Part shown: positions 1-7,531 of the stretch, piece after piece
Position numbering within the stretch: the first letter of the stretch is position 1
Layout: the number at the start of each line of letters is the position of its first letter
Assembly (NCBI GenBank): GCA_025354865.1
Contig: JANXMB010000010.1
Coordinates: forward strand, 1 to 33,542
Direction: 5' to 3'
DNA from: Acetobacteraceae bacterium
GTDB taxonomy: Bacteria > Pseudomonadota > Alphaproteobacteria > Acetobacterales > Acetobacteraceae
DNA length: 33,542 bases
Made by a program: the position numbers and the translations under genes
Notes under the pieces: model-generated
Database searches by the model: none
What the model was told of the DNA's origin: nothing
Seen by the model: only the letters and a program-made list of their open reading frames with translations

Positions 1-1196
1 CGACCGAGCGTGCCGTCCCATGCGAGCAGAAGGGCGGCGCCTTGGTAGGTGCCGGGATCGGTCGCGATGGTTTCCCGGCGATCGCGCGCAAGTCCGACCA
101 ACGCCTTCTCCCCGAACAGCGGATCGGTGTCGGAACCGGCAATCGACACGGCGTTGATCGCCAGGATGGCAGCAAGACAGAATTTCGCCGCGCGGGTCTG
201 CCAATGCCGTGCCAGCAGGATCGCCAAGGGCACCGCGATGGCGACGGCCGCGACATCGATGTAGCGGGCAATGACATTCAGATAATCGGCCATCGCGTAG
301 AACAGCACCGCGAACCAGACCAGCGCGGCACCGCCGAACAAGCGCGCGAGGGATGGGCCTCGGCGGGCCGCCACGATCGCAGTTGGGACCGCAAACCAGA
401 ACAGCAGGCCGAATTGCTGGTTCAAAAAGGCAACGACCCAGGGCTTCAGGCTGCGCGACACCGCCAGCGCCCCGAACCGATCGACGCCCGGCAAGGTCCG
501 GTATTGGCCTTGCATCAGGGGTGAGTCGTCCTCCACCCCCATCAGGCTGACGTGGAACCGGTAGAGCGGATCGCCGCTGGCGGCCCAGAGCGCGCCGAAA
601 TCCAGTCCGGCGATCAGGACAAAGCCAACGCCCATCCAGACGTAGTGCAGGCGGGAACCGCCGTATCCGCATAGGAACAGCATGCCGTAAAGCACCAGGA
701 TGGCGACCGAGGTTTCCCGGGTGACGAACCCCAATCCCGCCGCCGCACCGGACAGCACGAACAGCCAGGTCCGCCGATCGCGGCAGGCGAAGTAGAATGC
801 CCAGACGGAGGAGACGATAAAAAACGCCTCGGGAATGTCGGTGAACGACACGGTGGCACCCAGCGCCAGGGCCGGCATGGTGCCCGTCAGCACCACCGCC
901 AACGCGGCCGCAGTCGGACCCGCGACGGCGCGCACCGCCAACCACGTCAGCAGCAACAAAGCCGCGAGATAGAGCAGAATGGGCAGCGCGACGGCGAGCT
1001 CGGATGGCCCGATCAGCCAAAAGAACAGCGCCGTCGGTAGTACTATGGCATGTCGCAGCGCGTGGTGATCGGTGCCCAGATGCGGGAAATGCGCGACCCA
1101 CTCCGCCGCCGCTTCGGCGTAGGCTCGATCGTCGGACTCGGTATAGCCGGTCCAGGACACGGCGATCGCGACGACGACGAGCAGGGCGGCGAGCAT
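1..1196 (-). CDS. GT-C fold membrane glycosyltransferase (PMT/ArnT-like), C-terminus cut by window edge
   Basis: Translated on the minus strand, the frame stays open from ATG 1196 to the window edge (398 codons), so the 3' end is missing. The protein is very hydrophobic, with a first membrane segment at residues 2-16, then an acidic loop TESDDRAY (Asp22, Asp23) and many further membrane segments. A second acidic loop motif SFTDIPEAF lies near 117-125, and TRETS near 159-163. This layout matches GT-C enzymes (PF13231/PF02366 type), which move a sugar from a polyprenyl-phosphate donor at the outer face of the inner membrane; the acidic residues of the first loop are the usual catalytic ones. 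It starts 35 bases after the stop of the amidohydrolase gene, so it may be the last gene of that operon, although its function does not obviously fit catabolism. The acceptor and sugar are unknown. No strong ribosome binding site is seen. Confidence 0.75.
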   Translation of the reverse strand, partial: MLAALLVVVAIAVSWTGYTESDDRAYAEAAAEWVAHFPHLGTDHHALRHAIVLPTALFFWLIGPSELAVALPILLYLAALLLLTWLAVRAVAGPTAAALAVVLTGTMPALALGATVSFTDIPEAFFIVSSVWAFYFACRDRRTWLFVLSGAAAGLGFVTRETSVAILVLYGMLFLCGYGGSRLHYVWMGVGFVLIAGLDFGALWAASGDPLYRFHVSLMGVEDDSPLMQGQYRTLPGVDRFGALAVSRSLKPWVVAFLNQQFGLLFWFAVPTAIVAARRGPSLARLFGGAALVWFAVLFYAMADYLNVIARYIDVAAVAIAVPLAILLARHWQTRAAKFCLAAILAINAVSIAGSDTDPLFGEKALVGLARDRRETIATDPGTYQGAALLLAWDGTLG

Positions 1197-1231
1197 CGCC
1201 CCGCCGCAGTCCCGGCCTGGGCGGATCGGCG

Positions 1232-2356
1232 TCAGGTAATGCCGAAGACCGATTTCGCGTTCTCCAGGAATACCGCGCGGCGCTGTTCTTCGGTCATTTT
1301 GAACGGCAGCGCCTGGGCGGGATCGTCAAAGTCCCAATGCGGGTAGTCCGTGGCGAACAGAATGCGGTCCCAACCGATCCAGTCGAACACTTCGGCCAAC
1401 TGGGTGCGGGGTTCCGGTTCCTCGATCGGTTGGGTGGTGAACCAGATGTTGCTGCGCAGATATTCCGACGGCAGGCGCTTCAAATGCGGCAATTCGCGTT
1501 TGAGTTTTTTGTATTGCGCATCCATCCGCCAACCCAGGGCGGCGGCCCAGGCCACCCCGCCCTCGATCATGATGAATTTCAGGGTCGGAAAGCGTTCCAA
1601 TACGCCTTCCAGGATCAAACTCACAGTCAAAGCCTGCTGCGCCTGGGCGTGTCCGACCATTTCTTCCAGATAGTACGATCCCCAACCGGACGACGTGATC
1701 GCATTGCCGCCGTAGCCGAAGGCGTGAACCCCGATGGGCAGGTTAGCAGCGGCGGCGGCTTCGAAGATCGGCCAATAGGCGCGCTGGCCCATGGGCGTGG
1801 CGGTGCGCGACAGAAACAGCACCTGGGCGAAATTCTTGTCCCCGGCCCGACGCTCGATCTCTTTGACCGAGGCCATCGGATCTTCGTACGGGACCACGAC
1901 CGACGCCCGCAAACGCGAATCCTGCGAGGTCCATTCCGCGACCTGCCAATCGTTGGTGGCGGTCGCCAGCGCGGCCGATAGATCGAGGTTCATCGCCCCC
2001 TGTCCAACCCCAAGCGGATTTAGAATCCCAAGCGTCACGTTGTTGGGGTCGAGGTGTTGCCGCGCCATGAATTCGAGATCGCTGCCCGGTGTTTTGCCCG
2101 GCGGCCAAGAATCGATGCGGCTCGCGCTTGGCTGTCCCTTGGGATAGGCAGAGCCGCGTTCCCAGGGCTGGCGATAGGCGACGCTGAAATTCTCCAGATG
2201 CTCCCGCCATTGCCGGGACAAATAGGGAAACAGCGAATTGCTGACCCCGCCGACGCTGGGGCCGGCCGGACGCGGGTGGATATCGCAGTCGGCGATGGCC
2301 AGGCGAGATTGGCCGGGCTGGGCCGGCGCAGGGCGATTCAGAACATCGACGGTCAT
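1232..2356 (-). CDS. Amidohydrolase family protein (amidohydrolase 2, ACMSD-like), copy 1
   Basis: A 374-residue TIM-barrel metal-dependent hydrolase or decarboxylase of the PF04909 (ACMSD) type. Visible metal-site residues are Asp25-x-His27 in DCDIHP, His211 in GVHAFG and Asp337 in FATDYPHWD. The usual HxH at the start of this superfamily is DxH here. ACMSD relatives decarboxylate or hydrolyse aromatic-derived acids; the substrate of this one cannot be told. Its ATG overlaps the stop of the next gene upstream (ATGA at 2353-2356), so translation is coupled to the second amidohydrolase. The two share the order DCD-x-HP, a conserved NDW segment, and TDYPHW, so they are diverged paralogues. They may form a heteromer or act on successive intermediates; that is inference. 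Confidence 0.88.
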   Translation of the reverse strand: MTVDVLNRPAPAQPGQSRLAIADCDIHPRPAGPSVGGVSNSLFPYLSRQWREHLENFSVAYRQPWERGSAYPKGQPSASRIDSWPPGKTPGSDLEFMARQHLDPNNVTLGILNPLGVGQGAMNLDLSAALATATNDWQVAEWTSQDSRLRASVVVPYEDPMASVKEIERRAGDKNFAQVLFLSRTATPMGQRAYWPIFEAAAAANLPIGVHAFGYGGNAITSSGWGSYYLEEMVGHAQAQQALTVSLILEGVLERFPTLKFIMIEGGVAWAAALGWRMDAQYKKLKRELPHLKRLPSEYLRSNIWFTTQPIEEPEPRTQLAEVFDWIGWDRILFATDYPHWDFDDPAQALPFKMTEEQRRAVFLENAKSVFGIT

Positions 2357-3429
2357 ACCAGGGTCTCCCCCAACGATTGTTTCAGCCGAGGATACGTCTT
2401 CAGCGGGTTTTCCGCCATGATTTTCGCGGCCAACGCCTTATCCATGCCGGCGGGTAGCACGTTGTGGCCGTCGAACTGCCAGTGCGGATAGTCGGTGGAA
2501 AACAGCAGGATGTCGTCGGAACCGATATGCTCCATCAACCGCATAATCCCGCCATCGTCGGACGGTGCATCGAAGGGTTGCAGCGTCATCCTGACGCGAT
2601 CGCGCACGATCGACGCTGGGGGATCGCTGACCCACGGAATTTCGGCCCGCAGCCCCTTCCAGAATTTGGTCAGCCGCCAAAGATACGCGGGCAGCCAGGA
2701 CACGCCGGATTCCATCAGAACGACGGTCAAAGCGGGGAATTTGGCGAAAACGCCCTCCACCATCAGGCTCGTGAGCTGGGATTGAAAACCCGGCGCCTGA
2801 TTGACGTAATCTTCGGTGAAATACGACGGCCAACCCACAGGGGTCACCGGGTGACGATAGGTGCTGCCAGCGTGGATGCCGAGTGTGAGACCGTGCTTTT
2901 CGGCCGCCGCATAGATCGGCCAGTTCTGTCGCCGGCCCAACGGGATCTCGCCGCCGACCAGCAACAACACCTGAACGAAGCGCTTATCGACGGCCACCCG
3001 CTCGATTTCTTCGACCGCGCGTTCGGGATTCTGCGTCGGCACGACGATGGAGGCCCGCAGCCGGTCATCCTTATCCAACCACTCCCGCGCAATCCAATCG
3101 TTGATCGCTCGGCTGAACGCGGCCCCGAGATCCTCGCTGAACAGCGCCTGCGCGCCGTAAAGACAGTTCAGAATCGCCATGCTGGAGCCGAAAGGATCGA
3201 GCGCCTGAGCCGCCAGCGCCCCGACCGAGGTGCCGGCCTTGCCAGTCGCATCCCGCCAATCCTCCCGGAAACTGAGAGGATTGGTTGTGGGATAGCTGTT
3301 GGTCGCCAACTCGTCGAAACCGCGCCGGATCACCGTATCGCGCCACATGTCGGGCAGATACGGCAACAGAGCGGCGAGACTGGGGACGGTCGGGTGAACG
3401 TCGCAATCGACGACGAGAGGCGGTGTCAC
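2353..3429 (-). CDS. Amidohydrolase family protein (amidohydrolase 2, ACMSD-like), copy 2
   Basis: A 358-residue paralogue of the downstream amidohydrolase. Metal-site residues visible are Asp10 and His12 (DCDVHP), His186 (GIHAGS) and Asp313 (FSTDYPHW). The start is GTG at 3429, two bases after the TGA of the Rieske ferredoxin gene, which argues for translational coupling. A conserved NDW..EW segment near 110-117 is shared with the paralogue and is typical of proteins annotated as predicted metal-dependent hydrolases of the TIM-barrel fold. The position between a Rieske ferredoxin and another amidohydrolase suggests ring or side-chain processing of an aromatic or heterocyclic compound brought in by the adjacent transporter; this is inference from context only. 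Confidence 0.88.
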   Translation of the reverse strand: MTPPLVVDCDVHPTVPSLAALLPYLPDMWRDTVIRRGFDELATNSYPTTNPLSFREDWRDATGKAGTSVGALAAQALDPFGSSMAILNCLYGAQALFSEDLGAAFSRAINDWIAREWLDKDDRLRASIVVPTQNPERAVEEIERVAVDKRFVQVLLLVGGEIPLGRRQNWPIYAAAEKHGLTLGIHAGSTYRHPVTPVGWPSYFTEDYVNQAPGFQSQLTSLMVEGVFAKFPALTVVLMESGVSWLPAYLWRLTKFWKGLRAEIPWVSDPPASIVRDRVRMTLQPFDAPSDDGGIMRLMEHIGSDDILLFSTDYPHWQFDGHNVLPAGMDKALAAKIMAENPLKTYPRLKQSLGETLV

Positions 3430-3431
3430 GA

Positions 3432-3743
3432 TCAGACCTTGACCAGGATGTCCCCGCCTTCGACCTTGATCTCGAACACCTGCAAATTGGTGTCGGCCGG
3501 GGCGGACATGGCTTTACCGGTGCGGATGTCGAACTGGGCGGCGTGCAACGGGCATTCGATGCAACCGTTTTCCAGCCAGCCTTCGGTCAACAGGGCGTAT
3601 TCATGGCTGCACACGTTGTCGGTCGCGCAGAATTCGCCGCCGGGCAGGTGGAAGATCGCAACTTCGCGCTTGCCGACGCGCACGCCGAGGCACTTGCCCT
3701 CCGCCACATCTGCCGTTGCCGCCACGCGTGTCCAGTCAGCCAT
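3432..3743 (-). CDS. Rieske [2Fe-2S] ferredoxin
   Basis: A small cytosolic protein of 103 residues made of a single Rieske domain. The cluster ligands are plain: Cys45-x-His47 (CSH) and Cys64-x2-His67 (CPLH), 16 residues apart, as in the ferredoxin components of bacterial aromatic-ring dioxygenases (about 100-110 residues) and in the NirD family. It has no membrane anchor or oxygenase domain. Such proteins pass electrons from a reductase to a Rieske oxygenase; neither partner is in this window, so they would have to be elsewhere. The ATG at 3743 has a good ribosome binding site (GAAGGAG about 7-13 bases upstream). It lies 109 bases after livF and is followed within two bases by the amidohydrolase pair. 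NirD-like roles are less likely because no nitrite reductase is near. Confidence 0.9.
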   Translation of the reverse strand: MADWTRVAATADVAEGKCLGVRVGKREVAIFHLPGGEFCATDNVCSHEYALLTEGWLENGCIECPLHAAQFDIRTGKAMSAPADTNLQVFEIKVEGGDILVKV

Positions 3744-3852
3744 TTCGGTCTCCTTCGGTTTATCGGTGCATTGTGGCAGGGGTGGGCGCGTTGGCCAAGC
3801 CGGGCGACGCCGCGCGATGGGCGTGCCGGTCGCCGGGAACCGCGCGCGATCG

Positions 3853-4551
3853 TCAGACTTCCAGCCACTCCCGCCGGATATCGGCGTTGGCGGACAGATC
3901 GGTCGGGGTTCCTTCGAACACGATCTTGCCGTGCCCCATCACGTACAAGCGGTGCGAAATCTTCAGCGCGATGGTCAATTTCTGCTCCACCAGCAAAATC
4001 GCCACACCGCGGCTGGCGATTTCGGCCAACAGCACACCCACCTGTTCGACCAGAAGCGGCGCCAGACCCTCGGTCGGTTCGTCGATCAGCACCAGATCGG
4101 GGTCGCCCATCAGCGTCCGGCACATCGTCAGCATCTGCTGCTCGCCGCCGGACAGAACGCCGGCCGGGTTGTTTTGCCGCGCGGCCAGATTGGGGAATAG
4201 GCGGAAGACATCGTCGAACGTCCAGCGGCCGAATTTGCCGGCGCGCTTCAGCCCGAGTTCCAGATTCTGCCGCACCGACAGCGACGGGAAAACCTGCCGA
4301 TCTTCCGGCACGTAGCCGATACCCGAACGCGCGACGAGGTCGGGACGCATGCCGGCGACATCCTTGCCGCGATACAGGACGGCGCCGCGCGGCTCCACCA
4401 ATCCCATGATCGCCTTGCACAGGGTGGAGCGGCCGACACCGTTACGGCCCAGCAAAGAAACGATTTCGCCTTCGTTCACCGACAGATCGACGCCGTGCAA
4501 AATATGGCTCTGCCCGTAAAACGCGTGGAGGTCGCGCACTTCGAGGATCAT
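3853..4551 (-). CDS. livF: HAAT-family ABC transporter ATP-binding protein (LivF-like), Walker A Lys replaced by Arg
   Basis: A 232-residue nucleotide-binding subunit of a branched-chain-amino-acid-type importer. The start is the ATG at 4551, which overlaps the TGA of livG (ATGA). The frame is open upstream but that part overlaps livG and is not protein-like. Motifs: Walker A at 35-43 reads GRNGVGRST, so Arg41 (codon CGC at 4431-4429) sits where Lys is normally required; ABC signature LSGGEQQ; Walker B LVLIDEPTEGLAP; LVEQ with the H-loop region after it. The LivF assignment rests on its short length, the place as last of the five genes, and the LSGGEQQML/EGLAP wording common in LivF. The Lys-to-Arg change would be expected to weaken ATP hydrolysis, unless this is a tolerated variant in the subfamily. 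Confidence 0.92.
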   Translation of the reverse strand: MILEVRDLHAFYGQSHILHGVDLSVNEGEIVSLLGRNGVGRSTLCKAIMGLVEPRGAVLYRGKDVAGMRPDLVARSGIGYVPEDRQVFPSLSVRQNLELGLKRAGKFGRWTFDDVFRLFPNLAARQNNPAGVLSGGEQQMLTMCRTLMGDPDLVLIDEPTEGLAPLLVEQVGVLLAEIASRGVAILLVEQKLTIALKISHRLYVMGHGKIVFEGTPTDLSANADIRREWLEV

Positions 4552-5294
4552 TCGTCGAGCGCTCCCAGATAGGCTTCCTGCACGGCTTTGCTGGATCGCA
4601 CGACCTCCGGCGGGCCGGACGCGATGACCTGTCCGTAAACCAGCACGGTGATGGTATCGGCGAGGTCGAAGACCACTTTCATGTCGTGCTCGACCATCAG
4701 CAACGTTTTGTCCTTCGTAACCCGCCGGATCAGCGCCATGGCGTAATCCGTTTCGGTATTGCTCATGCCGGCCGTCGGTTCGTCCAGCAGGATCACCGAT
4801 GCTCCGCCGGCGATCGTCATGCCGATTTCCAGCGCCCGTTGTTCCGCGTACGATAGCAACCCGCTGGGCACGTCGCGCCGGCTCCCGAGGTTGAGTTCTT
4901 CCAGCAGCGCTTGCGCGGCGTCGTTCAAGGCTTTTTGCCGCCACAGCGCCGACCAGAAGGAATATTTATAGCCACGGCTCCAGAGCAACGCGCAGCGCAG
5001 GTTTTCGAACACCGACAGTTTCGGAAAAATCGAGGTGATCTGAAAGCTGCGCGACAGCCCTGCTCGGTTGATCTTATGCGGCGGCATCGTATCGATCCGC
5101 GCGCCGTTCAACAGGATCTCCCCAGAGGTGATCGGGAAGCGCCCGCTGATCAGATTGAACAGCGTCGTTTTGCCAGCGCCGTTTGGACCGATGATGCAAT
5201 GCCGCTCGCCGGCCGCGATGTTCAGGCTCACGCCGCGAATGATTTCGGTGGCGCCGAAATTCTTGCGGACATCCCGCAGGCTGACGGCGGTCAT
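4548..5294 (-). CDS. livG: HAAT-family ABC transporter ATP-binding protein (LivG-like)
   Basis: A 248-residue ATPase subunit starting at ATG 5294, which overlaps the stop of livM (ATGA at 5291-5294). Walker A is normal (GPNGAGKTT, residues 36-44, Lys42). LivG hallmarks follow: GLSRSFQ near the Q-loop, LLSYAEQRALEI in place of a classical LSGGQ, Walker B ILLDEPTAGMS, and the VEHDM switch His. SYAEQ as a signature variant is common in this family. It pairs with the LivF-like subunit downstream, whose Walker A is altered, so this subunit may carry most of the ATPase work; that last point is inference. A longer frame to 5411 exists but the extra residues overlap livM and lack a binding site. Confidence 0.94.
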   Translation of the reverse strand: MTAVSLRDVRKNFGATEIIRGVSLNIAAGERHCIIGPNGAGKTTLFNLISGRFPITSGEILLNGARIDTMPPHKINRAGLSRSFQITSIFPKLSVFENLRCALLWSRGYKYSFWSALWRQKALNDAAQALLEELNLGSRRDVPSGLLSYAEQRALEIGMTIAGGASVILLDEPTAGMSNTETDYAMALIRRVTKDKTLLMVEHDMKVVFDLADTITVLVYGQVIASGPPEVVRSSKAVQEAYLGALDE

Positions 5295-6559
5295 GACCGC
5301 TGCCCCTGCTTCAGATCGGCGGTCAGGCTTTCCCAGACGCGGTGGAAGGCCCGAGCCTCGAACCGCAGCCAGACCCCGCCGCCGAGGAGGCAAACAACCG
5401 AAATCAGCCATGGTTGCACCGCGGCCACATCGATCGCGTTGCCGAACAGCACCAGTTTTTTACCTTGCGCCGCGCCAATGGTGAGGAAAGACAGCAGTTC
5501 CACCAGACCGACGAAGCCGAAAATCAGCGCCAGGAACGGCACGGCCAGACGCAAATACGGCCCGGCGAGGCGCCCGAGGCGACCGGCCGCCGCGATCGGC
5601 CCATGCGCCACGATCAGGCCGGACAGCCCGGCCGGCGCGAACATCACCATGGAAATGAACATGACGCCGACATAGACCAGCCAGGAATTCGACAGCAGGC
5701 TGACACCGCTTTGCAGCAGCGTGATCAGCACCGCGCCGAGGATGGGCCCACCGAACACCGTGGTGCCGCCGATATAGGCCATCAGCAGCGCGTTCGCCGA
5801 CAGCGGGCCGGCCAAGGCGTCGAAGGTCACGATCTCGTATGCGACGGCGTAAAGCCCGCCGCCGATGCCGGCGAACAGGCCGGACAGCGCGAATTGCAGG
5901 AACCGCACGACACGCGGATCGTAGCCCATGAACTGCGCGCGCTCGTAATTGTCGCGGGTGGCATTGGCCATGCGGCCGAGCGGGGTTTGCGTCAGAAAAT
6001 ACATGCCGGCTGCGGCAATCAGGGTCCATGCCAGGATAAGGTAATAGACTTGCAGGCCGGACGCGTAGGTCAACCCGAACAGGCTGCGCTCGATCATCCG
6101 ATTGGTGGTGACCCCGCCCTCCCCGCCGAAGAAATTGTGGAACATCAGTGCGGCGGTCGCCATCAGCTCACCGATGCCCATCGTAATCATGGCAAAGGCG
6201 GTGGCGCGTTGCTTGGTGGCCATGTAGCCGAACACGATCGCCAGCCCGAGGCCGGACAGACCGGACAGCAGCGGCACGACTTCCATCGGCAGCGGCAATG
6301 AGCCATCGCCCGCCGCATTGAGGAAATGGACCGTCGCGTAGCCGCCGATGCCGAAGAAGCTGGCATGGCAGAGCGAAAACAGTCCGGCCTGCCCCAACAG
6401 CATGTTGTACGACAGCGCCAGGATCACCATCATGCCCATTTGACTGAGCATGGAGATGACGAACCCGGAATCGCGCCCGGTTTGAAAGTCGTGGAACGCC
6501 CATGGTGCCGCCACGGCCAGCACCACCGCAAAAACCCAGATCCAGCGTGGCGTGTTCAT
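5291..6559 (-). CDS. livM: HAAT-family ABC transporter permease (LivM-like) with C-terminal membrane extension
   Basis: A 422-residue inner-membrane permease. The core (about 1-320) carries LivM features: a first membrane segment at 7-21, the LSYNMLLGQAGLFSLCHASFFGIGGY block, and the GGTTVFGGPILGAVL block before the last core helices. The core ends near GLSGLIVA, where most LivM proteins stop. About 100 more residues follow with two further hydrophobic segments (LAVPFLALIFGFVGLVELL and PWLISVVCLLGGGVW) and a charged tail. This makes it longer than the usual 300-360 residues; longer LivM forms are known, so it may be a subfamily trait rather than a fusion. The gene overlaps livH upstream and livG downstream by ATGA, giving tight coupling. 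Confidence 0.93.
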   Translation of the reverse strand: MNTPRWIWVFAVVLAVAAPWAFHDFQTGRDSGFVISMLSQMGMMVILALSYNMLLGQAGLFSLCHASFFGIGGYATVHFLNAAGDGSLPLPMEVVPLLSGLSGLGLAIVFGYMATKQRATAFAMITMGIGELMATAALMFHNFFGGEGGVTTNRMIERSLFGLTYASGLQVYYLILAWTLIAAAGMYFLTQTPLGRMANATRDNYERAQFMGYDPRVVRFLQFALSGLFAGIGGGLYAVAYEIVTFDALAGPLSANALLMAYIGGTTVFGGPILGAVLITLLQSGVSLLSNSWLVYVGVMFISMVMFAPAGLSGLIVAHGPIAAAGRLGRLAGPYLRLAVPFLALIFGFVGLVELLSFLTIGAAQGKKLVLFGNAIDVAAVQPWLISVVCLLGGGVWLRFEARAFHRVWESLTADLKQGQRS

Positions 6560-7503
6560 GTGTCGCGCGTCCCCATCAGGCCGCGCGGGCGGAACAACAG
6601 AATGACGATCATCATAGCAAAGGGCAGCAATGCGCCGATGCGGGCGATGGGCACGGTCAAGACTTCCATCAGCAGATTGTCCGCCTTCAAGGCCAGGCCC
6701 AACGGCCGCAACAGGTCGGCGATGGAATAATCCACCACCACCGCGAATGTCTGGATCATCCCCATGACGATCGAGGCGATGAAGCAGCCTCCGAGCGAGC
6801 CAAGGCCGCCGAAGACGACGACAACGAAGACGATGGGTCCCATAGCCTCCGCCATGCCGGGTTCGGTTGTCTGGTAGTTGCCGCCGATCACCCCGGCCAG
6901 CCCGGCCAACAGGCAGCCACCGGCAAACACCGTGGTGAACACCATCGGCACGTTATGCCCGAGCGCGGACACCATGTTCGGGTGGGTCAGTGCGGCTTGG
7001 ATGATCAGACCGATACGGGTCTTTTTCAGCAACAGCCATGTCGATAGCAGCATCCCGGCGGAAATCATCAGCATGAAGCCGCGATAGGCGGGGAAGTTGG
7101 CGCCGTAGATGTGGAACAGCGGGAAATCCAGCAAGGCCGGCACCCGGTAGGGCATTGGCAGCATCCCCCAGGTCATCTGCACGCCGCGTTGCACGATGAA
7201 AACCAAGCCGAACGTAAATAGCAGTTCGGCGATATGGCCGTTGCGATGGACTTTGCGCAGGCCCCAGATCTCGATCCCCGCGCCGATCGCCCCGCATAGC
7301 AGCGGGGCGATAATCAGCGCCGGGAAGAACCCGACCACGCGGCTCACTTGAAAGGCCAGATAGGCGCCGATCATGTAGATGCTGGCGTGCGCGAAATTCA
7401 GCACGCCCATCATGCTGAAAATCAACGTCAACCCGCTGGCCAGCATGAACAGCAGCATGCCGTACACCAGCCCGTTGAGCAGGGAGATAACGAAGATCTC
7501 CAT
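6556..7503 (-). CDS. livH: HAAT-family ABC transporter permease (LivH-like)
   Basis: A 315-residue inner-membrane permease. The LivH signature GLTLIFSMMGVLNFAHASIY lies near the N-terminus, and the second conserved block VVVVFGGLGSLGGCFIAS lies near 230-250. Several hydrophobic segments are evident and the C-terminus ends in LLFRPRGLMG, the typical LivH end. The ATG at 7503 is 28 bases after the binding-protein stop, and the gene runs into livM by an ATGA overlap. It forms the transmembrane channel with LivM. The substrate cannot be deduced; this family carries amino acids, urea, amides and aromatic acids. Confidence 0.94.
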   Translation of the reverse strand: MEIFVISLLNGLVYGMLLFMLASGLTLIFSMMGVLNFAHASIYMIGAYLAFQVSRVVGFFPALIIAPLLCGAIGAGIEIWGLRKVHRNGHIAELLFTFGLVFIVQRGVQMTWGMLPMPYRVPALLDFPLFHIYGANFPAYRGFMLMISAGMLLSTWLLLKKTRIGLIIQAALTHPNMVSALGHNVPMVFTTVFAGGCLLAGLAGVIGGNYQTTEPGMAEAMGPIVFVVVVFGGLGSLGGCFIASIVMGMIQTFAVVVDYSIADLLRPLGLALKADNLLMEVLTVPIARIGALLPFAMMIVILLFRPRGLMGTRDT

Positions 7504-7531
7504 CCGTGGCGGCCCCGCCCCTCTGCGCGAT

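Noticed and set aside
3744-3852. Terminator between livF and the Rieske gene
   Set aside because: No stem followed by a T run could be found in this 109-bp gap; co-transcription remains possible.
2464-4200. A 578-codon plus-strand frame
   Set aside because: Antisense to the amidohydrolase, Rieske and livF genes, with no recognisable domain and shadow-like composition.
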